From NCBI GenBank assembly GCA_964461135.1, contig CAYWTB010000041.1, forward strand, positions 1-37,136: 37,136 nucleotides of DNA, written 5' to 3'. Origin of the DNA: RQOF01 sp964461135. Lineage in GTDB: Bacteria; Calditrichota; Calditrichia; RBG-13-44-9. The translations under genes and the position numbers were made by a program. The notes below the pieces were generated by a model that was given only the letters and a program-made list of their open reading frames with translations, did no database searches and had not been told where the DNA came from. Below, one piece after another: positions 18,199 to 30,200 of this stretch (its first letter is position 1; every line of letters starts with the position of its first letter).

Positions 18199-19247
18199 CC
18201 GGGATGACCATAAGGAGTCTGTTCTTAGCGTTCATCTGCCTGGCAGTTTTTTCCTTTACCGATGCCGTACAGGCTTTAAATCCTGAACAGGAACCGCTTA
18301 AAAGCATAATTGAAAGCGGTATTGAATTAACACTTACCAACCGTTTCGAGGAAGCCTTTCAGCTCTATGAAAGAGTAATTACAGATTACCCGCATAATCC
18401 CGCCGGTTATTTTTACTGCGGAGCAACACTACAGGCGCGGATGCTGGATATGGAAGATTACCGGGATGCAGGCCGTTTCTATGAATTTATGGACAGGACG
18501 ATACAGTTGAGCGATTCCATGATCAATGACGGGTCTTCCGATGCCTGGTCAATTTTTTACGGCGGCAGTGCCTATCTTTACCGGGGTTTTTTGAAGATGA
18601 AGGAGGGGCACTGGTATGCATCCTACAGAGATGCCTCGCGTGGGGTCAGTCTGCTGGAACAGGCTGTAACTGTCGACACACTGCTTTACGATGCTTACCT
18701 TGGAATCGGGAGCTACCGTTACTGGAAAAGCGCCAAAGCGAATTTTCTGACCTGGCTTCCATTCATTCCGGATCGCCGTAACGAGGCCATTAGCATGATC
18801 AGTACGGCCATCGAAAAAGGACTTTTTGTCAAATATGTAGGCAGGGACCAGCTGGCCTGGATACTGATGGATCACAAAGATTATGAAACCGCCCTGAAGA
18901 TGGCTGAAGAAAATTGCCGGGAGTTTCCCCGGAGCCGCTTTTTCAGATGGACCCTGGCTTCAGCTGCATTCCGGTCGGGCGATTTAAGCATGAGTTACGA
19001 TCTTTATCAGCAGCTTTTACAGGAGGTGGAAGAGCTTCCCGATAATAACCACTATAATGAAATCGAATGTTTGGTCAATATGGCACAGATAGAGAAATTG
19101 CGTCACAACTGGAATGGGGCTTTTGAGTTGAGTGACCGGACATTGCGCACTTACCTGGAACCGGATATCCGGGAACGTGCTAAAAACAAACTCAGAAAAG
19201 CTCTGGAAATCCGGCAGGAAGCATCTCAATATATCCGGAATGAATAA
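18195..19247 (+). CDS. Exported TPR-repeat protein
   Basis: A 350-residue protein with a signal peptide (about 1-27, IRSLFLAFICLAVFSFT, likely cut after a small residue near VQA) and helical repeats of TPR type throughout. Clear units include ELTLTNRFEEAFQLYERVITDYP near 44 and KDYETALKMAEENCREFPRSR near 230. It is probably periplasmic and a protein-binding scaffold; no enzyme motif is seen. It is translationally coupled to the M16 partner gene (4-bp ATGA overlap). AAGGGAG lies two bases before ATG 18195 but about ten bases before ATG 18204, so the second Met may be the real start. The close linkage suggests a role with the M16 pair, which is inference. Confidence 0.75.
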   Translation: MTGMTIRSLFLAFICLAVFSFTDAVQALNPEQEPLKSIIESGIELTLTNRFEEAFQLYERVITDYPHNPAGYFYCGATLQARMLDMEDYRDAGRFYEFMDRTIQLSDSMINDGSSDAWSIFYGGSAYLYRGFLKMKEGHWYASYRDASRGVSLLEQAVTVDTLLYDAYLGIGSYRYWKSAKANFLTWLPFIPDRRNEAISMISTAIEKGLFVKYVGRDQLAWILMDHKDYETALKMAEENCREFPRSRFFRWTLASAAFRSGDLSMSYDLYQQLLQEVEELPDNNHYNEIECLVNMAQIEKLRHNWNGAFELSDRTLRTYLEPDIRERAKNKLRKALEIRQEASQYIRNE

Positions 19248-19517
19248 TATCCGGGTAGCATAATTAACCGGAATGGTATTGCTGCAGGTATTGGTTTCAA
19301 TACGGCAGACATTGAATCCTAATTGTTTATCAGACAAATACGAGTGATAGTAAAAAGCAGCATCCGGTGGGCACTGTCCCATGAAATTTGATGGTTAAAA
19401 ACCTGAAGGCTGGGGACTGCAAACTCCCGGAAAAAAGAGATTCAATCCGGGATAAACAATTCATTTAAGTTGTAATTTTCTGACCATTTATTTATATTTT
19501 GAAAACTTTACAGCACC
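19248..19517. other. 270-bp intergenic region without recognised gene
   Basis: No credible coding frame is present. A 6-bp inverted repeat TCCCGG/CCGGGA (19425-19430 and 19447-19452) and the GC-rich string GTGGGCACTGTCCC (19367-19380) stand out from the AT-rich surroundings. Neither is followed by a T run. A TATATTTTG string about 20 bases before the next start resembles a Bacteroidetes-type -7 element with one extra base. Confidence 0.4.
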
Positions 19518-20669
19518 ATGGCAGATATTGGTCTAAATCAAAATGTGTCCATCAGAAGCCGGAAATTCCATTTTCAGACGGCTACCAACATTGAAGATGG
19601 AATTATTCGAACCGAGGTTTTTGAACAGGGACGCCTGATTTATGCGGAAGAGCATAAATATGAGCGACGTGAAAGCAGCGATTCGCAGAAGGGTGAATCA
19701 CGTTTTCGTCAGTCTCTGGAACAATTTCATCGCGATATCATTGCCAGCCTAAAAGCCTATTTTGAATTATCCCGCATCATAAAAAATGATGAAAATTATC
19801 TATCCCATTATCGCCTGGGTGCCATATTTCTGTCATTACATATATTTGATAAAGCCAATTATCACCTGTCAAGGGCCAGGGAACTGGAACCCTCTTTCCA
19901 CAATGCCGCCATTGCCATGGCACGTTCTTACTATTATAAGAAACAGTACCAGGAAGCCGAGACGATTCTGCAGGACCTTGTAAAGGCGGGCATAAACTAT
20001 CCGGATTTATTTAATTTACTTGGAATTGTAATGCTGGATCAGAAGAATTATATTCAGTCCCTTAACCATTTCCGGGAGGCGGTAAAACTTAATCCGAAAT
20101 ACAAGGAAGCATTTTTTAATATTGCCGCTGCTATATTTAAAAGGATCAGTTACCTGCGTACCCAGGGAAAGGAAGAGGATATTCAGAAAAACCTGGAATT
20201 TCTGAATGTCATTTTAAATAAAATTCATAAAGTAGGGAATGAAGACGATCAGGCTGTGGTGGCAGAATTGAAACAGTCTTTTGCGGAAAAGGATTTTGCC
20301 AAGATTCAGAATATTATTTATGATTACCGGCACCGCTTGTTTTACCAGCGTATTCATCCGGAGATAATCGGATATGAATTTTACCTCTGGCTGAGCTTTT
20401 TGCCGGAGCGTCTGGACTATGAAAAACTACTTTATTTCGAGAATAAAATTACTAAGACTCTGCAAGAAAATACCGATTATGCAGATATGTGGAATTATCT
20501 GGCACTAATCCACCTGCTGCTGTGCCGGGATCACTTTTTGAAGGGGCTGGACAATTTTAAACAGGCCACAGGGATTCATCCCGGTTTTAAAAAAGCGCAG
20601 AATAATTTACGTCTAGTGGAGAACGACGGCAGAGAATTTTTATCGCTGATCAAGGCAATTACTAAATAA
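19518..20669 (+). CDS. TPR-repeat protein with conserved N-terminal beta domain
   Basis: A 383-residue protein without signal peptide, so probably cytoplasmic. The first 55 residues form a small strand-rich module (SIRSRKFHFQTATNIEDG...RTEVFEQGRLIYAEEHKY). The pattern FhhQT...IhTxVFxxGxhI is reminiscent of an N-terminal module found on TPR proteins in deltaproteobacteria and related groups; this is recollection and not a search result. TPR-type helices follow: YLSHYRLGAIFLSLHIFDKANYHLSRARELEP at about 95-125, then repeats at 127-160 and 161-200. A second helical region occupies 220-380. The start ATG lacks a Shine-Dalgarno sequence. Function unknown; likely a protein-interaction adaptor. Confidence 0.75.
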   Translation: MADIGLNQNVSIRSRKFHFQTATNIEDGIIRTEVFEQGRLIYAEEHKYERRESSDSQKGESRFRQSLEQFHRDIIASLKAYFELSRIIKNDENYLSHYRLGAIFLSLHIFDKANYHLSRARELEPSFHNAAIAMARSYYYKKQYQEAETILQDLVKAGINYPDLFNLLGIVMLDQKNYIQSLNHFREAVKLNPKYKEAFFNIAAAIFKRISYLRTQGKEEDIQKNLEFLNVILNKIHKVGNEDDQAVVAELKQSFAEKDFAKIQNIIYDYRHRLFYQRIHPEIIGYEFYLWLSFLPERLDYEKLLYFENKITKTLQENTDYADMWNYLALIHLLLCRDHFLKGLDNFKQATGIHPGFKKAQNNLRLVENDGREFLSLIKAITK

Positions 20670-20767
20670 AAAGTCTTGTAAATAAAGTGGTTTGTTGTGA
20701 TTCGAGTCACACCTTTAGGAGTCAATCTCAAATATTTTGCAATGAATTGTAAATTGGGGAAACTATA

Positions 20768-21271
20768 ATGAAGCGGTTTTACATATTATTCATCACTTTG
20801 TTATTATTTTTTTCGGTGCTGTTTGCCCAGCAAAACCGGCTGCAGGTGTCGGTAAATGCTATGCCGGGTAGCCAGGCAGACTGGGAAATGACTCTCGATT
20901 GGCAGTCAGGCATTGAGCAGACCGGGGGCATTTTATTTCAGTTGCCTGCCGGTATTCAGCTGGTACCCCTGTCTGTTAAGCTCGGTGATTCGGAGTTGTG
21001 GTTGAAAAAAGGGAACAGACTACCACAGCAGGACTCGGTGGCGGTATGGGATGTTACAGCGGATGGGCTTATTCTGCTGTTCAGGCCGGGACTGGTTAAG
21101 CGGGGTGACGATGTCATTATTCGCTGTCATGCCGGTTTTAACGCCGCATTGCCGGAAGGCTCTGCGATTCAGTTGAAAGAAGTTACTGTGCAGAATGGAA
21201 GTCTGAAACCGGTTGAGCAGAGTGTAGCATCAGCCAGTATTCCCCCAATTCCTCAAAAACAAGAAAATTAG
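20768..21271 (+). CDS. Small secreted protein of unknown function
   Basis: A 167-residue product with a classic signal peptide (about 1-20, RFYILFITLLLFFSVLFA, cut before QQNRLQ). The mature part alternates short hydrophobic strands with turns (LQVSVNA, WEMTLDW, GGILFQLPAGIQLVPLSVKL, VAVWDVTADGLILLFRPGL, DDVIIRCHAG) and looks like one beta-sandwich domain followed by a Pro/Gln-rich tail (IPPIPQKQ). It was not matched to a known family. A GGGGA ribosome site precedes the ATG. The giant surface-protein gene begins only 17 bp after its stop, so the two are probably one transcript, and the small protein may serve the giant one; that link is inference. Confidence 0.7.
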   Translation: MKRFYILFITLLLFFSVLFAQQNRLQVSVNAMPGSQADWEMTLDWQSGIEQTGGILFQLPAGIQLVPLSVKLGDSELWLKKGNRLPQQDSVAVWDVTADGLILLFRPGLVKRGDDVIIRCHAGFNAALPEGSAIQLKEVTVQNGSLKPVEQSVASASIPPIPQKQEN

Positions 21272-21288
21272 AAGAACGGGTTTATCCT

Positions 21289-24200
21289 ATGATGAGACGT
21301 TTACAGATAATTACATCCATTTTGTTTTTAGTTACCGCCCTGTACGCAAACCAGGGTGGGAATGACACCTTCGGGCATATGTGGACGGATTCGAAGACAC
21401 CGGGAAAGACGATAGATTATGAATTTATCGATGCCCGTGATGGTACAGGAATCTTTTCCGGATCCTATGACGATGCGGTATCGGGCCCGATTTCCCTTCC
21501 ATTTGAATTTACTTATTACGGATCGGCCTGGAACACAATATATGTTTCCACCAACGGATTCATCACCTTCCGTATTCCATTATCTAATTCTTATCCAGGC
21601 AACGCCGGAATACCAACTTCCGCATTACCGGATTCGATTTTAGCTCCTTACTGGGACAATATATATGGATCAACCACCAGAAATGCCTATTATAAAACAG
21701 TCGGTACCGCACCCAACCGGCGGTTTATTGTAATGTGGGACTATTTTAATGTCTATTTCGATGGGGGAAGAATTACCTTTGAGGTCATTCTATATGAATC
21801 CAGTAATCTGATCAAATTTCAATACGGACAGGCAGATGAGACCAGTGGTGGATCGGCGACTGTGGGAATTGAAGGGGGAACAGGTGGAACGACAGAAGGT
21901 ATCCAGTATAGTTTTAATACAGGTGGTTCTATTATTGCAAATTCTGCCATTCTGTTTCACCCGCAAAATCTGGGACCCAATGTCAGTGCCTCCATAACTC
22001 CAAATACCATGCCTGCGGGTAGTTTTACAGAATTTACCTACACATTTTATGATATTGATCTGGCCGGTGCTACCGGAATGGGTAAAATAGACCGTGTGGC
22101 CATTGCCAATCCCTTCACCGGTACCTCCATACCGGTTGTAACCAGTATACAGATTAATGATTCACTGGTCTTTATCCAGAATTCATCGGTTAAGCCAACT
22201 CAGTCCGGATTTGCCACCTGGTATCGGAAAACCGGGGGTCCGCTGGATTCACTCATCATCCAGACGGCTGATTTTGCTATCCGGGATACTCTGAAAATAA
22301 AGTTTGCACTTTCCGCTCCGACAGGTACCTCAACCGGAAATAATTTTGCTTCCACTTTCGATGCCAGGCTGGATTTGACAGGGATACAAACAGCCACAGA
22401 AAGTCCGGACTGGACGGTGGAAGTGACTGAAGCGGTGCCGCATCATTTTACACGGTCAAATGGTGATGGGATCATTACGGTTAGGAACACACGGGAACTG
22501 AGGGTTGAACTGTTCGATCAATACGATAATCTTGTCAGTGACAGCACCGTCACCTTTTCATTAACTTCGGGTGGAGACGGCTATTTCGGGACCGAAGGTA
22601 TTAACAGTGTGGATGCCACCACCGATGCTGCCGGAGAGGCCTTTGCCAATTTCACCGCCAGTTCTCAGGTGAGTTCCGGCCCGGATATAATCTCTGTGAG
22701 CATCGGAAATGTCAGTACCACTTTTAACCTGCCTCTGCAGGTGGATATTCTGGATACGCTGGTGTTTTCCCCGGCCGGACCACAGACAGTGAATGCCGGC
22801 AACAGGGTGAATTATGTTCTGACGGCAAAAGATCAGTTTCTGAATAACGTTACCAGCAATAACATTATCGATTTTAGTGTTACCGGTTCGTCCAGTTACA
22901 CCTTTTCACGGTCCATACCCATGACCTTCAACAACAGTGATACACTCATGTTCAGCATACGGGATGATGTGACGGGCAGCTTCTATATTAGCGCAAATCA
23001 GAGCGGTTTTCCGGCAAGGGACGGACGCAGCGGAATGATAACAGTTGGCAGTGCGGCACTGCACCATTTTGTCAAATTGAGTTCGGAAAGTAATATTCAG
23101 GTGAGCAGCAACCGTGACCTGGGGGTCCGCCTGGAAGACCAGTATAATAATATTGTCAATGGCCGGGTGGCTGACAGCCTGCAGGTGTTGTATACCTTCC
23201 ACGAAGGCAGCGGGACGGCGGTTACCGATGTATCCGGCCATTTAAGCCCCCTTAATTTGACCATACAGGATCCGGGAAATGTGACCTGGAATGCCGCAGG
23301 ATTCCTATCCGTTAATTCCAGTACCATAATTTCTTCGGGAGTTGCCGGTACTAAAATTTATAATGCCTGTACAGCTACGAATGAGATTACCATAGAAGCC
23401 TGGGTGAAACCAGCCAGTATTGCCGAGGTGGGACCTGCCCGAATGGTAACCTTCTCTGTGGATGCATTAAATAGAAATTTTACCCTGGCTCAGAATGGTG
23501 ATGAAGTGGTAGGCCGGCTCCGGACCACAGTAACTGGTCCCAATGGCAATGCGCCGGAGTTAACTACTACAACCAATGTGTTATCAACTAATCTGACCCA
23601 TATTGTCTATACACGGAATACGGCAGGTGTTGCCCGGATATTCGTCAATGGATCGGAAGTAGCCATACGAAGTGATATTACCGGAGATTTTTCAAACTGG
23701 GATAATTCCTATCAATTCGCAATGGCAAATGAAATATTGGTGGATCGGACCTGGCTGGGAGATATCTACCTGGTGGCGGTATACAACCGGGCTCTGGATC
23801 AAATTGAAATTAACAGGAATTATCTGGCGGGAAATATTCTACCCATCTCCTTTGCACGCACCTCTTCCGGTGACGGCACATTCAATTATACGGGAACTGC
23901 TACCCAGCAAGTTGTACCCGACTCAAACGGTGAAGCATCAGCGCTTTACATTGCCAGCAGTTCAACCGCAGACAGTCCTGATGCAATCAATATTTCCTCA
24001 GGAAGCGTTTCAACCGCATATAATTTACCACTTATTCCCGGCTCCCCCTCGGTATTGCTGGTGAGCGATACCACCATAGTAGCCGGCAGCCAGATTCAGT
24101 TGACGGCCAGGCTGGAAGATGCCTATGGAAACGGCATCAGCGGACAAACTGTTAATTTTTCCATTCTCAGCGGGAATGGGTCGCTTGGCAGTGGTTCTGC

Positions 24201-27200
24201 ATTAACAGATAACAATGGTAACGCCTTTGTCCTCTATACAGCCGGCACCGATGTGACGGCAAGCCCTGAACAGGTGGAAGTGAGTTCTGCCGGGGTTTCG
24301 AATGAAACCATCAATATATACCTAAATCCGGCACCCGTCAGTTATTACCGATTTGAGCCGGTTACCGATTCCACCATGCAAGCCGGTGAGAGCCGCAATT
24401 ATGTGGTCTATGCCCGGGATCAGTATGGTAATAACGTTCCCAATTCTGACAGTCTGAACCTCAGTATTGTGGGGAGTGCTACTGCCACTCTCAACCGTAC
24501 TAATCCGATACGCTTCGTTGGTGAGGATTCCATCCATTTCAGAGTATCAGATACAGTTGTAGGCAATTTTACGGTGCGGGCGGTTAATTTCCTGAATGTT
24601 CAAATTGTCGGTCAGAGTGGTCTGATTACTATCGAACCCGCTGCTCCCAGTGCCCTCGTAAAGCTGGCCGGTGACGGCAGCGGTGTGGTGGGTACGGATC
24701 GTCAGCTGCGGGCCAGGTTGGTTGATTCATACGGTAATGGAATCAGTGGTCAGACATTGACCTTTACTCGGACCAATGGCACCGGGAGTTTTGGCGGCTC
24801 ACCGTTCACTACCGGGGCAACCGATCCTGATGGAATTGCAGAAGTTATTTATACGCTGGGAATCAATGTTTCGCAAAGTCCGGAGACTATAGATATTACA
24901 TTCACAGGTGTACCCACCCAGACATACAGTATTCCTTTACAAACCGCAGCAGTAAGTTATTATGACTTTACACCTTCCGGACCGCGGACTACCCAGGCAG
25001 GTACAGGATTACTCTATACGGTTACTGCCCGTGATATTTATGGAAATGCCAAAAACAACAATGGAAATATCGTATTTTTTGCGTCCGGTTCTTCCACAGC
25101 CGTTTTTACTCCAAATGATACTCTTTCTTTTGAAGGAAATTCCAGCATAGATGTGACCGTCACCGACATACAGGTCGGGACTTTCACAGTAGTGGGTTAC
25201 GCAGAGGGTAGCCCCGGGATTACCGGCCAGAGTGGAACCGTTACGGTTAATGTGGGTGCTGCCGACGCCCTGATCGCCGAATCAACCACCGATACGACTC
25301 TTACTGTGGATAAAACTCTCACCCTGAGTGTGCGCCTGCAGGATCAGTATGGGAATCCACTGTCGGGCCAATCGGTTAACTTCCTTCGGACACAGGGAAG
25401 CGACGGTAGATTCACCGCCAATGGACTGACCACCATAGACCGCACGACCAATAGCGCCGGTGTGGCATCGGCCATTTACCGGGTATCCATGGCAACAGGT
25501 ACGGATATTGTGCAGGCATCCTTCGCTGCTCTCACTCCGGTCACTTTTACTATGACCCTGGTTCCGGACAGCATTTCATACTACACCTTTACTCCTCAAA
25601 GCGGCACCTATGCGGCGGGTCAGAATTTTGTGCTGCAGGTAAGTGGTTTTGATGTTTACGGTAATCCGGCCACCAACTCATCCCGGCAGGTCACCCTGTC
25701 CAGCACCGCACCGGGGATGACCTATGTTTCCCCCAATCCGGCATCGCTGAATGCCGGAACGGTAAATTTTACGGTTTACAACACCATCCGGCAAAGCGGG
25801 GTGGTGTTCACGGTGAATGATGCGTTCGGCAAGAGTGCCAACACCCAGAATTTTACTATTACCCCGGCTGTATTGGATTATTTAACAATCCACACCGGAC
25901 CGGACAGCAGCGGTCTGGTCATGAGTGCCAGGGACACCAGTATAACTACTGATAACACCCTGACGCTTTATGCCGCTGGCTTTGATCAGTATGACAACTA
26001 TATCGGTGATATCGCTAATGCGGCCTGGACCACCACCGGAACGCTTGTTCCTGCCTATACGGACCAGCCGGGTGCCTCCCTGTTTTATCATCCTGATACT
26101 AGCGGTTTGGGTACTATTACGGTTCGGGTACCGTCTCAACCCGCTGTTACCGGGGATGCCACCGGAACCATAACCGTAGGGGGCGGCACAGGAGCAGCAG
26201 TAAGAATAACCACGACGGCGGGTGGGGCAGAACTGGGATCACGGAACTTCACAGCCGGCGAGACACTCACGCTTTACGCCAGCCAGTTTGATGGTTCGGG
26301 AAATTATCTGGAACTGGTGAACGGAGACTGGACCATTTCACCGTCCACACTGGGCCGGTTCGAAAACGGAAATCCGACCATTACGGGGAATACCGTGCAG
26401 TTTCAGGCGTACCGGGTGGGAAGCGGTACCATTGAATTATCCTACAGTGGGCAAAATGACATGTCCGGGCTGTTGACGGTAAATGCTGGTCCGGCGGACT
26501 CTATTGTCATCCGCGATCAGGCCAATGGCGGGGGACAGCCGTATCGTGACAAGACCTTCACCATGACCACCGATTCTTCCATCACCCTGTATGCCGCCCA
26601 TTACGACGTGATGGGCAACTTCCGGCGTGATTCATCAGTTACCTGGTCAGCGGTGGGCCTGACCGGGGTACCTCCGGGTCCGGCCAGCCAGATCATTTAT
26701 AGTCCGACCCAGGCCGGCAGTGGGCAGATCATCACCACTTCTCCCACTCTGATAAATGATGCTACTGGCACTATAACAGTGAACATCGGCGCCTTAAGTT
26801 ACATTGTAATTGAGGATGCTTCCGGTCCGGTGGAAAATGATACATTGACAGCCGGTCAAACCTTGACCCTCTTTGCCCGTGGTTATGATCAGGATGACAA
26901 TTATCTGGGTGATCAAGCAGTAACCTGGTCCATTTTAGGGGACAATATTGGGACATTTGCTCCCAACCCTGCATCGAGTACTACTTTTCAGGCAGTGACA
27001 GCTGGTAATGCCCAGATTAGAGCGGTTACCGGTATTTTCTCTGATGTAACCGGAGATATACGAGTGATCCCGGGAAATCCCTTTACCATTGCCATCACAG
27101 GTGGGGATATGCAAACGGGTCCGGTAGCCCAGCAATTGCCCATACCTTTGCAGGCACGGGTAAGAGATGCCAATAACAACCCGGTTCCGGATGTTTATAT

Positions 27201-30200
27201 TCAATGGCGAGCATATCCGGATGGATTGGTCTCTAATGACTCGTCCCTCACGGATGTGCAGGGTATTGCCCAGACTTTATGGACATTACATAGTACCACC
27301 ACTACCGATACCGCTCTTGGCTATGTCAGGGGAATATCCACTACTCCTGATACGGTTTATTTTACCGGTTATTCGGAACCGGGAAGCGGGTTGGTCCTGG
27401 TGCAGCAACCACCTGTCAGTTATTCGGGACAGATCGGAACTGAAGTTGGACCTTACACGGTACGGATTCAGGATGAACTCGGCAATCCGGTGCCGGGTGT
27501 CAGAGTCGGTTTTGCTATTGTGGGACAACCGGCGGGAGCAGTGGGTGATTCCGTCACTGCTGATACGGTGTTTACCAATGGATCGGGATTAGCCCAGACA
27601 AGTTTGATCCTGGGCAGCAAGCTGGGTACGTATACCGTTAGGGCCTTTGCCAATACAACCCCCGGGTATGTCGATTTTACCGGGGTCGCCAACCAGCCAG
27701 GTGCACCTGATTCCGTTATCGTACTGGCAGGAAACAATCAGACCGGTGTTGTGGGACAAGCGCTTTCTCAAAATATCCAGGTCAGACTAGTGGATGGATA
27801 TTTAAATCGCCTGCCAGGTTATACTCTGATTTTTTATGCTCTCACCGGGACCGGTTTTGCTACCCCCGGTTCTGCCCTTACCAATGCCAGCGGTGAAGCC
27901 TCTTTCAGCTGGACCCTGGACACTCAGGTGGGAATCAACGACCTGGTGGTGCGGGTACAGGGCACCGCTGTTATTTCTGATACACTGCGAGCCACCGGAA
28001 ACCACGATGAACCGGCGGTTGTTAGTCTGTACCGTCTGCGCGGCATTGTGGGCCGTGATTCTCTCTCCGCGGTAACCAACGGCGCGGTCTCGTTCACCAT
28101 GCAGGTAACGGATCAGTATGGAAACCCGGTACCCAATGTCACTGTAAACAGCGAAATACAGACAGGCAGTCTGGGGCAGGTGACGGATGCCACCAGTGTT
28201 ACCAACGCCGATGGCCGGTTTGTGAATTCGGTCCTGATCGATCCCACTACCGATTTGACGGTAGTGCGATCTTTCATCTCCGGGGTAGATACAGCCCTGG
28301 CCCATATTTATCGAATATCCTATGTAGCCGGTAGTCTTAATCCTCCGGCTGCGGCTGTGGGTCAGGACTATGCATTTTCTATAGATGTAAACAATCCTGG
28401 TCCGCATAGTGTGGAACTGAGTACCACACAGAGCGGGATCATGTTTACAGATGGTACTAATAATTATCAGGCTGCGCTTACCCCGGGATCCAATGCGATT
28501 CCCGCCAATACCACCGATTTTACGCTGGATTTCCAGAACGCAACCATTGATCCGGCATTTCTCACCGCCAATTATCAACCGGAAATTGCCCTGCGGGGAG
28601 CCGGTGCCGATATAAATATGAATGGCTATTTCCTTACCGGGTCGGGTGATCTGCAGTTGTACAGCATAAGGCTTGCTTCGGTAACCAAAGAATTACCGGC
28701 CGGTCCCACCGTTCGCCGTGGCGAAACGTTAATCGTTCAGTTGGCTGTTCAGAATGACGGGAATGTGGAAGTCGAGGTAGATACCATTTTTACCATGCCG
28801 GTCATGAGTTTTGGAGGCACTCCCGTACCGGCAGTTTTCACCCGGATATCGGGAGCTGATACTATTCCGCCCAACACCACGGAAATTCTCCGTTACAGCT
28901 ATGAAATTCCAATTGATTTAACCACCGGAATATATGATCTGGATGGACAATTCCAGGGAACCGTCCTGGCTTCCGGATCACCGGTTCAGGATAACAATGC
29001 CGATATCACGGATTCCTTTGAGGTGATCAGCGGCGCAGTGGCGCAGTATGTATCCAGTAGCCTGACCCCCCGTCAGGTGAATTCCGGAGATTCTTCCACT
29101 TTCTCGCTGCAGATCCTGAACAGCGGTCAGGCCAACGTGTTCCTGCAGTCTCCTGGTACTTACCTGGCGTTCGGAACGGATACCTATGTCCTGCAGGGTA
29201 ACCAGACCCTCACCGGGAATGCCACCAGTACCTTAACCTTTACCCGTGACCTGGTGCAGTCCGCTGCCTCTGTGACACCCTATTTACCAACCCTTTATCT
29301 TTCCGGGCTGGAAAATGGGGCGGTTTACCGGGATACCATCCCCAATATCGCGGATGGGATAACGGTCTATTCCATTCCCATTGTTCAGGTGCAGAATTTT
29401 ATTATCGGGCCGGATTCGGTGAGCCAGGGACAGGGAAGCGTTACTCTGAATTTCAATATCAATAACCTGAATAATCCCCCGCAACCGCGGGATAACATAT
29501 TGATTAATTCACCATCCGAGGTGATCCTTCATAACAAGACACTGGCGAATTTCAATCCGACCCTGGTCAGTCCCTTGCCCTCGGCTTTTCCTTTGATTAT
29601 TACTCCTGGTGCTCCGGCCAGTTTCAGTTATCAGGTTAGTTTTGCCGATGACTATCCGGCAGGGCTGGATACCCTGTGGGCAGAAGTGAATTATCGCGAT
29701 CGCAACACCCAACGCCTGAAAACCGAGGAGGATTCTACCACTGCTGGTGCTCTCGACCGGGTCGTAGTCCTCGAAAAGAGCAACGTGATCATCACCCGGA
29801 TTTTTGCGGTAAACGGGGACACGGTAAGCCAGGGCCAGACCGGCGTGCAGATCCGGATGCGGCTGCAGAATACCGGTCAGGTAGATGCTCGCATCGATAA
29901 TGCGGTGCTGAGCTTCCTGAATACCCATACCGTTACCTCCAATCCGACCTTGCCGATTACCATACCGGGCGGGGCCACTGATTCGCTGAACTTTATCATT
30001 ACCATTAATCCAACTGCCTCACTAGGATTAGATCCTATTGATGGATCTGTTAACTATACAAATTTAAGAAGCCTGATAAGTGATCCTTCATCCAATTTTA
30101 TACCAACCGATTCCTTGTTCATCCAATCCTTTAATCCGAATCTGATTACTATCAATTCAGTCACCATAGACAAGTTCAATGTGAACCAGGGTCAGACTGG

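Noticed and set aside
19367..19380. REP-like or transposon-derived GTGGGCACTGTCCC string
   Set aside because: Occurs once, without a matching inverted partner or transposase remnant, so a mobile origin cannot be supported.
27802..28578. 258-codon minus-strand open frame inside the giant gene
   Set aside because: The plus-strand frame is continuous here with clear repeat motifs; the antisense product has no motif and arises from low stop-codon density in Thr/Gly/Ser-rich coding sequence.
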